A DNA stretch of 64,000 bases from Pseudomonas sp. MAG733B (lineage in GTDB: Bacteria > Pseudomonadota > Gammaproteobacteria > Pseudomonadales > Pseudomonadaceae): contig NZ_CP145732.1 of NCBI RefSeq assembly GCF_036884845.1, positions 930,001 to 994,000 of the forward strand, in the 5' to 3' direction. The notes under the pieces are model-generated. The model had not been told where the DNA came from. It was given only the letters and a program-made list of their open reading frames with translations, and made no database searches. The first letter of the stretch is position 1, and every line of letters begins with the position of its first letter. The translations under genes were made by a program, and so were the position numbers. This document shows positions 49,006 through 57,638 of this stretch, one piece after another.

Positions 49006-49736
49006 GCGCGCCACCGTCGCCAGAGGATCATCGGCGAGCGCAACAACATGCCGAAGAACAGTCGGGTGTGCATGCTCGAAATCAGCACGTTGTCGTGGAA
49101 CATGCGGAAATGCGAAACACCGTCCAGCGGGTAATGAACCTTGGTTTGCAGCCACTGCATCGGCTGCCCGCGCCAGGCCAGGCGCACCAGAATGTCCGAG
49201 TCGAAATCCATGCGTTTGCCGATCTTCGCGGTGTCGATCAACGCCAGAACCGGTGGCAACGGATAAACACGGAAGCCACACATGGAATCGCGAATCTGCA
49301 ACGACAGGGTGTTGATCCAGACCATGACGTGGGTCAGGTAGCGGGCGTACAGGCGACCCTTGGGCACGCTGGCGTCGTACTGCGGATAGCCGCAGATCAC
49401 CGCGTAAGGGTGGGCGCGCGAGTGCTCGATAAACCGCTGCACATCTTGCAGGTCATGCTGGCCGTCAGCGTCCACCTGCAAGGCGTGGCTGAAGCCCAGA
49501 CGCGACGCTTCGCGCAGGCCGGTCATCACCGCGCCGCCCTTGCCCTCATTCGCAGCGAGGCGGATCAGGTAGACCATTTCGCGTTGGGCCAGTCGATCGA
49601 GCACTCTGGCGCACGCCGGGCTGCTGGCGTCGTCCACCAGAATGCACGGCAGGTTGCTGGCGATTAGCGCGTCGACCACGGTGGTGATCGCGGTTTCGTG
49701 GTTGTAGACGGGGATGACTGCGCAGGGGCTATGCAT
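49002..49736 (-). CDS. GT2-family glycosyltransferase of the APE cluster
   Basis: 244 residues. CAVIPVYNHETAI at the N-terminus, VDDAS and VDADGQHDL (the DxD motif) place it in family GT2, like dolichol-phosphate mannosyltransferases. There are no strong membrane helices. It corresponds to the glycosyltransferase half of ApeJ. GGAG lies ten bases before the ATG at 49736. Its stop overlaps the acyltransferase start. The sugar donor is unknown. Confidence 0.88.
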   Translation of the reverse strand: MHSPCAVIPVYNHETAITTVVDALIASNLPCILVDDASSPACARVLDRLAQREMVYLIRLAANEGKGGAVMTGLREASRLGFSHALQVDADGQHDLQDVQRFIEHSRAHPYAVICGYPQYDASVPKGRLYARYLTHVMVWINTLSLQIRDSMCGFRVYPLPPVLALIDTAKIGKRMDFDSDILVRLAWRGQPMQWLQTKVHYPLDGVSHFRMFHDNVLISSMHTRLFFGMLLRSPMILWRRWRA

Positions 49737-49759
49737 GAGACGATGTCTCCACAAAACCT

Positions 49760-49872
49760 CTGTGGCGAGGGAGCTTGCTCCCGTTCGAGTGCGCAGCACT
49801 CGCCATGAAATCGGCATCGAATGGTTTTGGGGCTGCTTCGCAGCCCAGCGGGAGCAAGCTCCCTCGCCACAG
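49760..49872. repeat. REP pair, family 2, between ligase and glycosyltransferase genes
   Basis: Outer arms CTGTGGCGAGGGAGCTTGCTCCC at about 49760-49782 and the complement at about 49849-49872, with an inner GGGCTGC/GCAGCCC hairpin. It fills the only real gap in the otherwise overlapping part of the APE operon. Confidence 0.9.
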
Positions 49873-49873
49873 G

Positions 49874-51553
49874 TTAGGCATGCGCAGCCTCCAGCAATAT
49901 TCGTCCGCTGGAGCAGGTGGCGGTTTCGTTGCGATAGGCGAAATACAGTTTGCTGCGAACCGGGTCGAAGCGCAGGTGCAATTGGACTTCATCGCCCGGC
50001 CGCACCAGTTGCTGGAACTTCAGCACTTCCATGCCGGCAAATTTTTCCGGCAGGTTCATCAATTGCTGGCCGAGGTTCAGCGCCCATTCCACCTGCACCA
50101 CACCGGGCAAAACCGGGGCGGTGGGGAAGTGGCCGCTGAAATAGGCAAGATCCGGCGGCACGGCCAGTTGCAGGCTCCACTCGCCCTCGGTTTCGGCCTG
50201 TTCCAATACCTCTGGCGCCTTGGGACGTGGCGCCAGCAGCAGGGCTTCGACGTCGGTCTGGGGCAGTTTGCCTTGACTGTTCAGCGGCATTTGCCGCAGC
50301 AAACGCCAGCGTCTTGGCAGGGCCAGCGCTTCACAATGCTGGCTCAGGTGTTGGCGCAATTGTTCGGTGAGCGTGCGTCGACCCTGATTGCGCAGGGCAT
50401 GCAGGCCCGCGTCGGTCAGGACCAGCAACGCTCCCAGCGACGCGCGATTTTCCTGGACAACGCCAAGCCGCGCTTCGGCGACCCAGTCGTGGGCTGTCAG
50501 CGCCTGCTCCAACATCGGCAGCGAGATGCGTTTTTCTTCCAGTTTGACGATCCTGTCCAGCCGTCCAAGCAGCTCGAAACGCCCGTCAGCGGCGATCCGT
50601 GCAGCATCGGCGGTATGTTCGATATGACCGGGAGGCAAATACGGCGAGGCGATAAGCAGCGCGCCGTCGCGGTCCTGACTCAGTTCAACGTCCGCAAATG
50701 GCTGCCAGAGCGTTTCGCCCTGGCGCCAGGCAATGCCGCCGGTTTCCGAGCTGCCGAATATTTCGGTCGGCCATTGATGCAGGCGTTGGTGCAGGCTCTG
50801 CGCGGCTTCGGTCGGCAACGCGCCACCAGAAGAAAATACCCGGCGCACCGCGCTCAGGGCTGGCCAATCGAGATTGTCGCCCATACGCTTGAGCAGCGCC
50901 GGGCTGGCAACCCAGGCGAAGGCAGAATGTTCGCGGCCGGCGCGTTGCAGGTCTTCGGGGAAAGCCAGTTGCTTGCGCACAAACGGCCGCCCGGCGCACA
51001 GCGGCCACAGCACCCGAAACAGCAAGCCGTAGATGTGTTGGGTGGCGACGCTGCCGATAATGCACGCCGGGCCGAGATCGGCACCCCACAGCTGTTCCAG
51101 GGCTTCGACTTCATTGGCCAGTTGCCGCAGGGATTTCTCGATGCGCTTGGGTTCGCCGCTGGAGCCGGACGTGCACAGGCTCAACCGACATTGATCCAGA
51201 TCCAGTGCCGCGGCACTCAGCGGTGAATGCCGATAGTCGCTCAGCTGCGCATCGTCAGGCTGATAGGTCAGCCACACATCCACTTCGCTCGACCAGCGTT
51301 GGCGGGTTTGTGGTTGCAGGTCGGCCGGCAGCAACACGCTGACCCCGGCACGCCAAGCGCCCAGAAGGGCAATCGCCAGATCGGCGGCGTCTTCAAGGTG
51401 CACGGCGATACGCTGCGCACCCTGGGCTTGCAGGCCGGCCGCCAGGCTCAGGGCCTGCTCGCAGAGCTGCGTGTGATTCAACGCCGGTTCGGCCGTTACG
51501 CCGCGTTCCGGCTCGGGCTTGAGCAACAAATGCTCAAGTTTTATCCAATTCAT
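49874..51553 (-). CDS. Acyl/aryl-AMP ligase fused to a hotdog dehydratase (ApeH + ApeI)
   Basis: 559 residues from the ATG at 51553. The adenylation domain has the phosphate loop [10 protein letters not shown] near 138, [11 protein letters not shown] and [14 protein letters not shown] near 350. After about residue 440 a second domain begins with [33 protein letters not shown], a FabZ/FabA-type hotdog with the catalytic His. It should load the aryl starter onto ACP and also dehydrate chain intermediates. In E. coli these are two genes. The start overlaps the COG4648 gene. Confidence 0.9.
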   Translation of the reverse strand: MNWIKLEHLLLKPEPERGVTAEPALNHTQLCEQALSLAAGLQAQGAQRIAVHLEDAADLAIALLGAWRAGVSVLLPADLQPQTRQRWSSEVDVWLTYQPDDAQLSDYRHSPLSAAALDLDQCRLSLCTSGSSGEPKRIEKSLRQLANEVEALEQLWGADLGPACIIGSVATQHIYGLLFRVLWPLCAGRPFVRKQLAFPEDLQRAGREHSAFAWVASPALLKRMGDNLDWPALSAVRRVFSSGGALPTEAAQSLHQRLHQWPTEIFGSSETGGIAWRQGETLWQPFADVELSQDRDGALLIASPYLPPGHIEHTADAARIAADGRFELLGRLDRIVKLEEKRISLPMLEQALTAHDWVAEARLGVVQENRASLGALLVLTDAGLHALRNQGRRTLTEQLRQHLSQHCEALALPRRWRLLRQMPLNSQGKLPQTDVEALLLAPRPKAPEVLEQAETEGEWSLQLAVPPDLAYFSGHFPTAPVLPGVVQVEWALNLGQQLMNLPEKFAGMEVLKFQQLVRPGDEVQLHLRFDPVRSKLYFAYRNETATCSSGRILLEAAHA

Positions 51554-52095
51554 GGGCGGCCTCGTACCCGTTGTCGTATCAGCCATTCAATGGCAAACAT
51601 CAGGCCTATCAATCCGTAGGAAATCAGGCCGGTGTACAACATCCACCAGCTCAGCGGCGCCCACAGTGTCAGGGCAGCAGCACATAAACCGTTGCAGAGA
51701 AAAAACACGCTCCAGGCGATGGTCACCTGGCGTGTATAGCGAATGCCCTTGGCCGGCAAATCCGGCTCGCGCAGGCGGGCCAGGCGCTCGACCATGGGTG
51801 GGCCGTATTTCAGGCTCAACCCGAACAATGCCAGCATGAAACCGCTGATCAATACCGGATACCAACGCAGCAGCACCGGACTGTCGAACAGCGCCAGCAG
51901 CAGGCAGAAAACGATGGCGACAGTGGCCATCCACGAGCTGCCCGGACGGTGCCGGCCGGTCAGCGCACGGGCCAGCCACAGGCTGCCCAGCAGCAGGCCG
52001 AACTGCCACGGCGCGAAGTGTTCCATGCCGAAATACACCGCAAAGGGGTACAGCAGGCCCGCCAGCAGCAGGCCGAGGCCGATCAGTCGGCTCAT
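51550..52095 (-). CDS. COG4648-family membrane protein, ApeG-like
   Basis: 181 residues with five to six hydrophobic helices and two charged loops (RALTGRHRPGSS, ERLARLREPDLPAKGIRYTRQ). This family is found almost only in APE-type clusters, between the ACPs and the ligase; its role is unknown. Overlaps ACP and ligase genes by ATGA-type junctions. Confidence 0.85.
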   Translation of the reverse strand: MSRLIGLGLLLAGLLYPFAVYFGMEHFAPWQFGLLLGSLWLARALTGRHRPGSSWMATVAIVFCLLLALFDSPVLLRWYPVLISGFMLALFGLSLKYGPPMVERLARLREPDLPAKGIRYTRQVTIAWSVFFLCNGLCAAALTLWAPLSWWMLYTGLISYGLIGLMFAIEWLIRQRVRGRP

Positions 52096-52346
52096 GCGGC
52101 CGGTTGAACCAGACGGTAGACCGCCTCGACCACGTCGCTGACGGTACGCACCGATTTGAATTCTTCGGCGGCGATTTTCTTGCCGGTCTGGCGTTTGATG
52201 TGATCGATCAGGTCGACAGCGTCGATGCTGTCGATTTCCAGGTCCTGATAGAGGTTGGATTCGAGGCTCACGCGCTCGGGGTCCAGTTCGAACAGCTCGA
52301 CCAAGGCATCGCGCAGTGTGTTGAAAATGTCGTCACGAGTTTGCAT
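52092..52346 (-). CDS. Acyl carrier protein, ApeF-like
   Basis: 84 residues. The phosphopantetheine serine is Ser40 in LEIDSIDAVDL. It is the second of two ACPs and one of the chain or starter carriers. It starts ten bases after the other ACP and overlaps the COG4648 gene. Confidence 0.9.
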   Translation of the reverse strand: MQTRDDIFNTLRDALVELFELDPERVSLESNLYQDLEIDSIDAVDLIDHIKRQTGKKIAAEEFKSVRTVSDVVEAVYRLVQPAA

Positions 52347-52355
52347 GGTCCGGTC

Positions 52356-52616
52356 TCAAGCTGCCTGTTTTGCAGTGACGAACGCCGCAAGGCTCGCCAC
52401 GTTGCTGAAGTGGTTGCGGGTGTCCTTGGCGTCGGCATCGATTTTGATGCCGTACTTTTTCTGGATGGCCAGGCCGAGCTCCAGTGCGTCCACCGAGTCC
52501 AGGCCCAGGCCTTCGCCGAACAGCGTCTGGTCGTTGCCGATGTCTTCGGCGCTGATGTCTTCGAGGCCCAGGGCTTCGATGATCAGGTCTTTGATTTCAC
52601 GGTGCAGATCGCTCAT
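52356..52616 (-). CDS. Acyl carrier protein, ApeE-like
   Basis: 86 residues. Ser41 in GLDSVDALELGL is the phosphopantetheine site. Its start lies within the end of the acyltransferase gene (20-base overlap). APE clusters usually have two ACPs with different duties (starter loading and elongation). Confidence 0.9.
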   Translation of the reverse strand: MSDLHREIKDLIIEALGLEDISAEDIGNDQTLFGEGLGLDSVDALELGLAIQKKYGIKIDADAKDTRNHFSNVASLAAFVTAKQAA

Positions 52617-53385
52617 CTTCGGCGAGCTCCTTGATAAAGTAAGAATGCAGATAATCGTTGAGCTTGCGCGAGGCCTGTGGGGCTGGGCCCAGCGCGGCGA
52701 AGGCTTGTGGGTCTATATCGGCCCCGACGCGGAAACTGAAGTGCACGCGACGCTTTGGGATCCGATACCAGGGCTCGGCCTTGGTCAATGTGGTCGGACT
52801 GACCTTGATCACCACGGGGGTGAGGATTTTCGCACCCCGCACGGCAATTGCAGCTCCCCCCCGATGAAAGGCCGGCGCCTGACCCGGCTGGGTGCGGGTG
52901 CCTTCGGGAAAGATGATCAGGGTTTGACCCTCTTTCAGTGCATCGGCGGCGGCATCGAGCATGTCCATGCTGCCGTCGTTGCTGATGTATTCGGTGCGCC
53001 GCAGCGGGCCACGGGTGAAGGGGTTTTCCCAGAGACTTTGCTTGACCACGCAGTTGGCGTGGCGCACCAGGCCGATCAGGAACACCACGTCGATCAGCGA
53101 CGGGTGATTGGCGATGATCATCTGCCCCGGGCGCCCGAGTTTCTCGGCGCCCTGAATGTCATAAGTGAGCACGCCCGCGCGGGCCATGAACTGCACGAAA
53201 AACCAGAAGCAGCGGCTGACCATCTGCCGCGCGCGCAGCCGGTGGGTCCGGGCATCGCCCGGCAGGCAGGCGAGCAGGGGGAAAACAACCACGCGCAGGC
53301 ACAACCCGCCCAGCCCGAACAGGGCGAAGCTTGCGGCGGTGGCCAGCAGACGCCAGTAATAGGCGTCGCGGTTCTTTTCGGTCAT
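52597..53385 (-). CDS. 1-Acylglycerol-3-phosphate acyltransferase-like protein, ApeD-like
   Basis: 262 residues from the ATG at 53385, which overlaps the upstream stop by ATGA. A membrane segment lies near 15-40. NHPSLID holds the H-x4-D catalytic motif, and FPEGTRTQPGQ is the glycerophosphate-binding block of PlsC proteins. It probably links the aryl polyene to a lipid backbone. Longer in-frame starts add residues that overlap the ApeC gene. Confidence 0.9.
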   Translation of the reverse strand: MTEKNRDAYYWRLLATAASFALFGLGGLCLRVVVFPLLACLPGDARTHRLRARQMVSRCFWFFVQFMARAGVLTYDIQGAEKLGRPGQMIIANHPSLIDVVFLIGLVRHANCVVKQSLWENPFTRGPLRRTEYISNDGSMDMLDAAADALKEGQTLIIFPEGTRTQPGQAPAFHRGGAAIAVRGAKILTPVVIKVSPTTLTKAEPWYRIPKRRVHFSFRVGADIDPQAFAALGPAPQASRKLNDYLHSYFIKELAEDERSAP

Positions 53386-54107
53386 GGGTTGCGTTGCCAG
53401 GTCCATACACGATTTTTCCAGGCATGTTGGCAGGTGGTTTGCTGGCCCAACAGCGCACTCAACAGATTCAGTGCGTGGGGCCAACGGGGTTTGGACAACG
53501 CATCCGTGGGGCTGTTCAGGGACAGCTGCCAGTCATTGCCGGGTGTGATCAGCAGCCCGACGGCGTACGGGAAAGGCACGTCATCGATCCACGTCGAGTA
53601 AGCCTCGGGCGGTTGTTCTTCGGTCACCACCAGCAATACGGCTGGTGCGCCTTCGTTGAGCAGGGCAGCTGCCTCCAGCATGCCGTGTTCAAGGCCATCC
53701 CCAGCGGCGGCGAGGGCGGTCATTTCGCTGGTTTCGCCGCGCATGATCGACCACAGGCCAATGATCGCGTTGTGCACTGACAGACTGAACTGCGTCGGCG
53801 ACAGCGGCTGTTCGACGGCCAGGTCGCTGAGAATGTCAAAGGTGCGCGGCGTTTCACCGTGACGGGAAAAAAAGACCAGCGGCAGGTTCTGGCGGCCTTC
53901 TGCCAGGGGCCAGCCGACACAGAACGCCATTCGCGCCAGTCGGCTCAGGCGCCGGCGTTGCATCGCGGGCAGGAACGATACGTCAGGAGCGGCATCGCTG
54001 GCCGGCAGAACGACCGGTTGTCGACTCCAGGCGTGCCAATCGTCCACGCTTTCGAGCCCCGGGGCCCACGCGCGCCACTGGGCGATGTTGAAATTGATCA
54101 CAGACAT
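53382..54107 (-). CDS. Short beta-ketoacyl synthase-like chain-length factor, ApeC-like
   Basis: 241 residues, first gene of the APE operon. It matches the Ketoacyl-synt_2 family: only part of a thiolase fold and no active-site Cys-His-His set. In characterised systems it forms a heterodimer with ApeO and sets chain length. Its start faces a 354-base divergent region shared with a ParA gene. Confidence 0.87.
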   Translation of the reverse strand: MSVINFNIAQWRAWAPGLESVDDWHAWSRQPVVLPASDAAPDVSFLPAMQRRRLSRLARMAFCVGWPLAEGRQNLPLVFFSRHGETPRTFDILSDLAVEQPLSPTQFSLSVHNAIIGLWSIMRGETSEMTALAAAGDGLEHGMLEAAALLNEGAPAVLLVVTEEQPPEAYSTWIDDVPFPYAVGLLITPGNDWQLSLNSPTDALSKPRWPHALNLLSALLGQQTTCQHAWKNRVWTWQRNP

Positions 54108-54461
54108 TCATCCCGCCCCTGCGGGCTCCGTTGACGCGGTGAGTGGCGCAAAATGCACGGCACACCTACGTGGCGCTGGGCGCCGAGTGGTGCGCATTAT
54201 CCCGGTGCCGGGAACGTGTAGCAAATGCTGGTTACATTTTGCTCAATGAGATGTACCGGTTAGTTCGCAAAAATTGAACGTTTGGCAATTATTCACGTTT
54301 TCATCACCCCGTCTGTCGGTTCTGGCTTCGATTGAGCGGGATGTTTGCCGGTTTTTTCGCAAGAGATGACGACTGACCGTGTAGTCCCATGCCTGCGAGG
54401 TAGCTAAGCAGCGCTGTGGAACACTACACTCGGTCATTCTTTGGTACACGGAGGTTTTGAC
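54108..54461. promoter_or_regulatory. Divergent control region between the APE operon and parA-like gene
   Basis: 354 bases without a gene. The part near 54230-54330 is clearly A/T-richer than its surroundings. GGTTACAT at 54230-54237 and ATGTACC at 54251-54257 form a dyad with one bulge, a candidate operator. GGAGG at 54450-54454 serves the ParA gene. I could not pick a convincing -35/-10 pair for either direction. Confidence 0.4.
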
Positions 54462-55232
54462 ATGCGGCGCGTGGTGTTCAATCAGAAAGGTGGCGTGGGC
54501 AAATCCAGCATTGCCTGCAATCTGGCGGCGGTCAGCGCCAGCGAGGGCTTTCGCACCTTGATGGTGGATCTCGATGCCCAGGCCAACTCCACTCAATACC
54601 TGACGGGGCTCACCGGCAGTGACATCCCGATGGGCATTGCCGATTTCTTCAAGCAGACACTGTCTTCCGGGCCGTTCTCCAAGAAGAATCAGGTCGACAT
54701 CTACGAAACCCCGTTCGACAACCTCCACGTCGTGACCGCTACCGCTGAGCTGGCTGACTTGCAGCCAAAGCTCGAGGCCAAGCACAAGATCAACAAGCTG
54801 CGTAAATTGCTTGAAGAACTGAGCGAAGACTACGACCGGATTTACCTCGATACGCCGCCTGCACTGAATTTTTATGCAGTTTCAGCGTTGATTGCCGCCG
54901 ATCGTGTGCTGATTCCCTTCGATTGCGACAGTTTCTCGCGTCAGGCGCTGTACGGCCTGCTGGCGGAAATCGAAGAGCTGAAGGAAGACCATAACGAAGG
55001 GCTGGAAGTGGAAGGCATCGTCGTCAACCAGTTCCAGGCCCGTGCCAGCCTGCCCCAGCAAATCCTCGACGAACTGATCGCCGAAGGCCTGCCGGTGCTG
55101 CCGGTGTACCTGGCAAGCTCGGTGCGCATGCGCGAATCTCACCAGGCCAACACACCGCTGATCCACCTCGACCCACGGCACAAACTGACGCAGCAATTCG
55201 TCGAGCTGCATAACCTGCTGGAAAATGCCTGA
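54462..55232 (+). CDS. ParA/Soj-family ATPase, orphan
   Basis: 256 residues. The deviant Walker A KGGVGKSS is at 9-16 and the Walker A' [10 protein letters not shown] near 40. [14 protein letters not shown] is the Walker B region. ParA-like ATPases position cargo along the nucleoid. No parB or cargo gene is adjacent, and the chromosomal parAB of Pseudomonas sits at the origin, so this is an orphan of unknown cargo. GGAGG lies seven bases before the ATG. It is divergent from the APE operon and convergent with trxC. Confidence 0.88.
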   Translation: MRRVVFNQKGGVGKSSIACNLAAVSASEGFRTLMVDLDAQANSTQYLTGLTGSDIPMGIADFFKQTLSSGPFSKKNQVDIYETPFDNLHVVTATAELADLQPKLEAKHKINKLRKLLEELSEDYDRIYLDTPPALNFYAVSALIAADRVLIPFDCDSFSRQALYGLLAEIEELKEDHNEGLEVEGIVVNQFQARASLPQQILDELIAEGLPVLPVYLASSVRMRESHQANTPLIHLDPRHKLTQQFVELHNLLENA

Positions 55233-55250
55233 AAGCCTGTCAGGCCGATC

Positions 55251-55685
55251 TCAGATGCCCTGACTGCGCAACCAACTCATCAATTGCGGTAACGGGAAGG
55301 CCCCGCTCTGGCGTGCAACTTCCCGGCCGTTCTTGAACAGGATCAGGCTTGGAATCGAGCGAATCCCCAGCTGTGCCGACAGCTGCTGATTCGCCTCGCT
55401 GTCCAGCTTGGCCAATCGGCATTTGCCCGCAAGTTGCGCCGCCGCCTGCTCAAACACCGGCGCAAACGACTTGCACGGCCCGCACCAGTCCGCCCACACG
55501 TCCACCAGCAACGGCAAATCGCCCTTGATCTGGCTGGCATAGTCGCCCTGTTTCAATTCGAAAGGCTTGTTCAGCAGGACTTCGGCCTTGCAGCGTCCGC
55601 ATTTTGGATGGTCGTTCAGGCGCTCGGCGGGAATGCGGTTGAGGCCGTTGCAGTGGGGGCAGGGGATCAGGAGTGGGTCGGGCAT
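55251..55685 (-). CDS. trxC: Thioredoxin 2
   Basis: 144 residues. The N-terminal zinc domain has Cys9, Cys12, Cys29 and Cys32; the redox site is WCGPC with Cys68 and Cys71. The extra zinc domain distinguishes TrxC from TrxA. It reduces cytoplasmic disulfides and is often oxidative-stress induced. The gene is convergent with the ParA gene, 18 bases apart, with a GCCTGA/TCAGGC dyad between. Confidence 0.95.
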   Translation of the reverse strand: MPDPLLIPCPHCNGLNRIPAERLNDHPKCGRCKAEVLLNKPFELKQGDYASQIKGDLPLLVDVWADWCGPCKSFAPVFEQAAAQLAGKCRLAKLDSEANQQLSAQLGIRSIPSLILFKNGREVARQSGAFPLPQLMSWLRSQGI

Positions 55686-55738
55686 AGTGAGGCTCTTCTG
55701 AAGTTGGTTGTCAGAGCATTGATCTGGAGGTAAGAACC

Positions 55739-55834
55739 ATGTTTATCAAGATTCGAATTTGTAGGCAGGAACCTTCTGCAATTGGAGACGCCCCCTACAG
55801 GACGCGTTGCCTATGTCTGCTAGGTTGCGAGTGA
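55739..55834 (+). CDS. Possible 31-residue small ORF
   Basis: ATG at 55739 with GGAGG at 55726-55730, eight bases upstream, gives MFIKIRICRQEPSAIGD... ending at 55834. It contains four Cys. I do not recognise it. The good ribosome-binding site is the only support; it may be a leader peptide or the remnant of a toxin gene before the HigA-like gene. Confidence 0.25.
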   Translation: MFIKIRICRQEPSAIGDAPYRTRCLCLLGCE

Positions 55835-55886
55835 TTCAGTTTGTAATCTTTCGCGCACTTTCCGATAACAACCAAAAGGCGCAAAA

Positions 55887-56117
55887 ATGCAAGGAATCGT
55901 AAAGCAAGCCATTGATCACTGGTCATCCGTATCTTGGCTGCTAAAACGGCCTCAATCAGAATTTGAATTCGACCGGTTGGTTGAATCACGGGACGAGCTA
56001 CTAGTGATGATGGGCGGCGATGAGTTGCACTCACTCGAGGGTTTGGTCTCGATTATAAGCGATCATATTGAAGCCTATGAGCGAGAGCGCCGTTCATCGC
56101 CAATCCAAAATGCTTAA
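55887..56117 (+). CDS. Truncated HigA-like antitoxin N-terminal domain
   Basis: 76 residues. FDRLVESRDELLVMMGGDELHSLEGLVSIISDHIEAYERER resembles the N-terminal helical part of HigA-type antitoxins of Pseudomonas, in which a helix-turn-helix domain normally follows. Here the frame stops right after this part, so the DNA-binding domain is missing. No HigB toxin is seen upstream. The codon use is more A/T-rich than its neighbours. Either a decayed toxin-antitoxin locus or a free-standing small protein. Confidence 0.5.
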   Translation: MQGIVKQAIDHWSSVSWLLKRPQSEFEFDRLVESRDELLVMMGGDELHSLEGLVSIISDHIEAYERERRSSPIQNA

Positions 56118-56126
56118 CGTTCTGCC

Positions 56127-57638
<1,512 letters not shown>

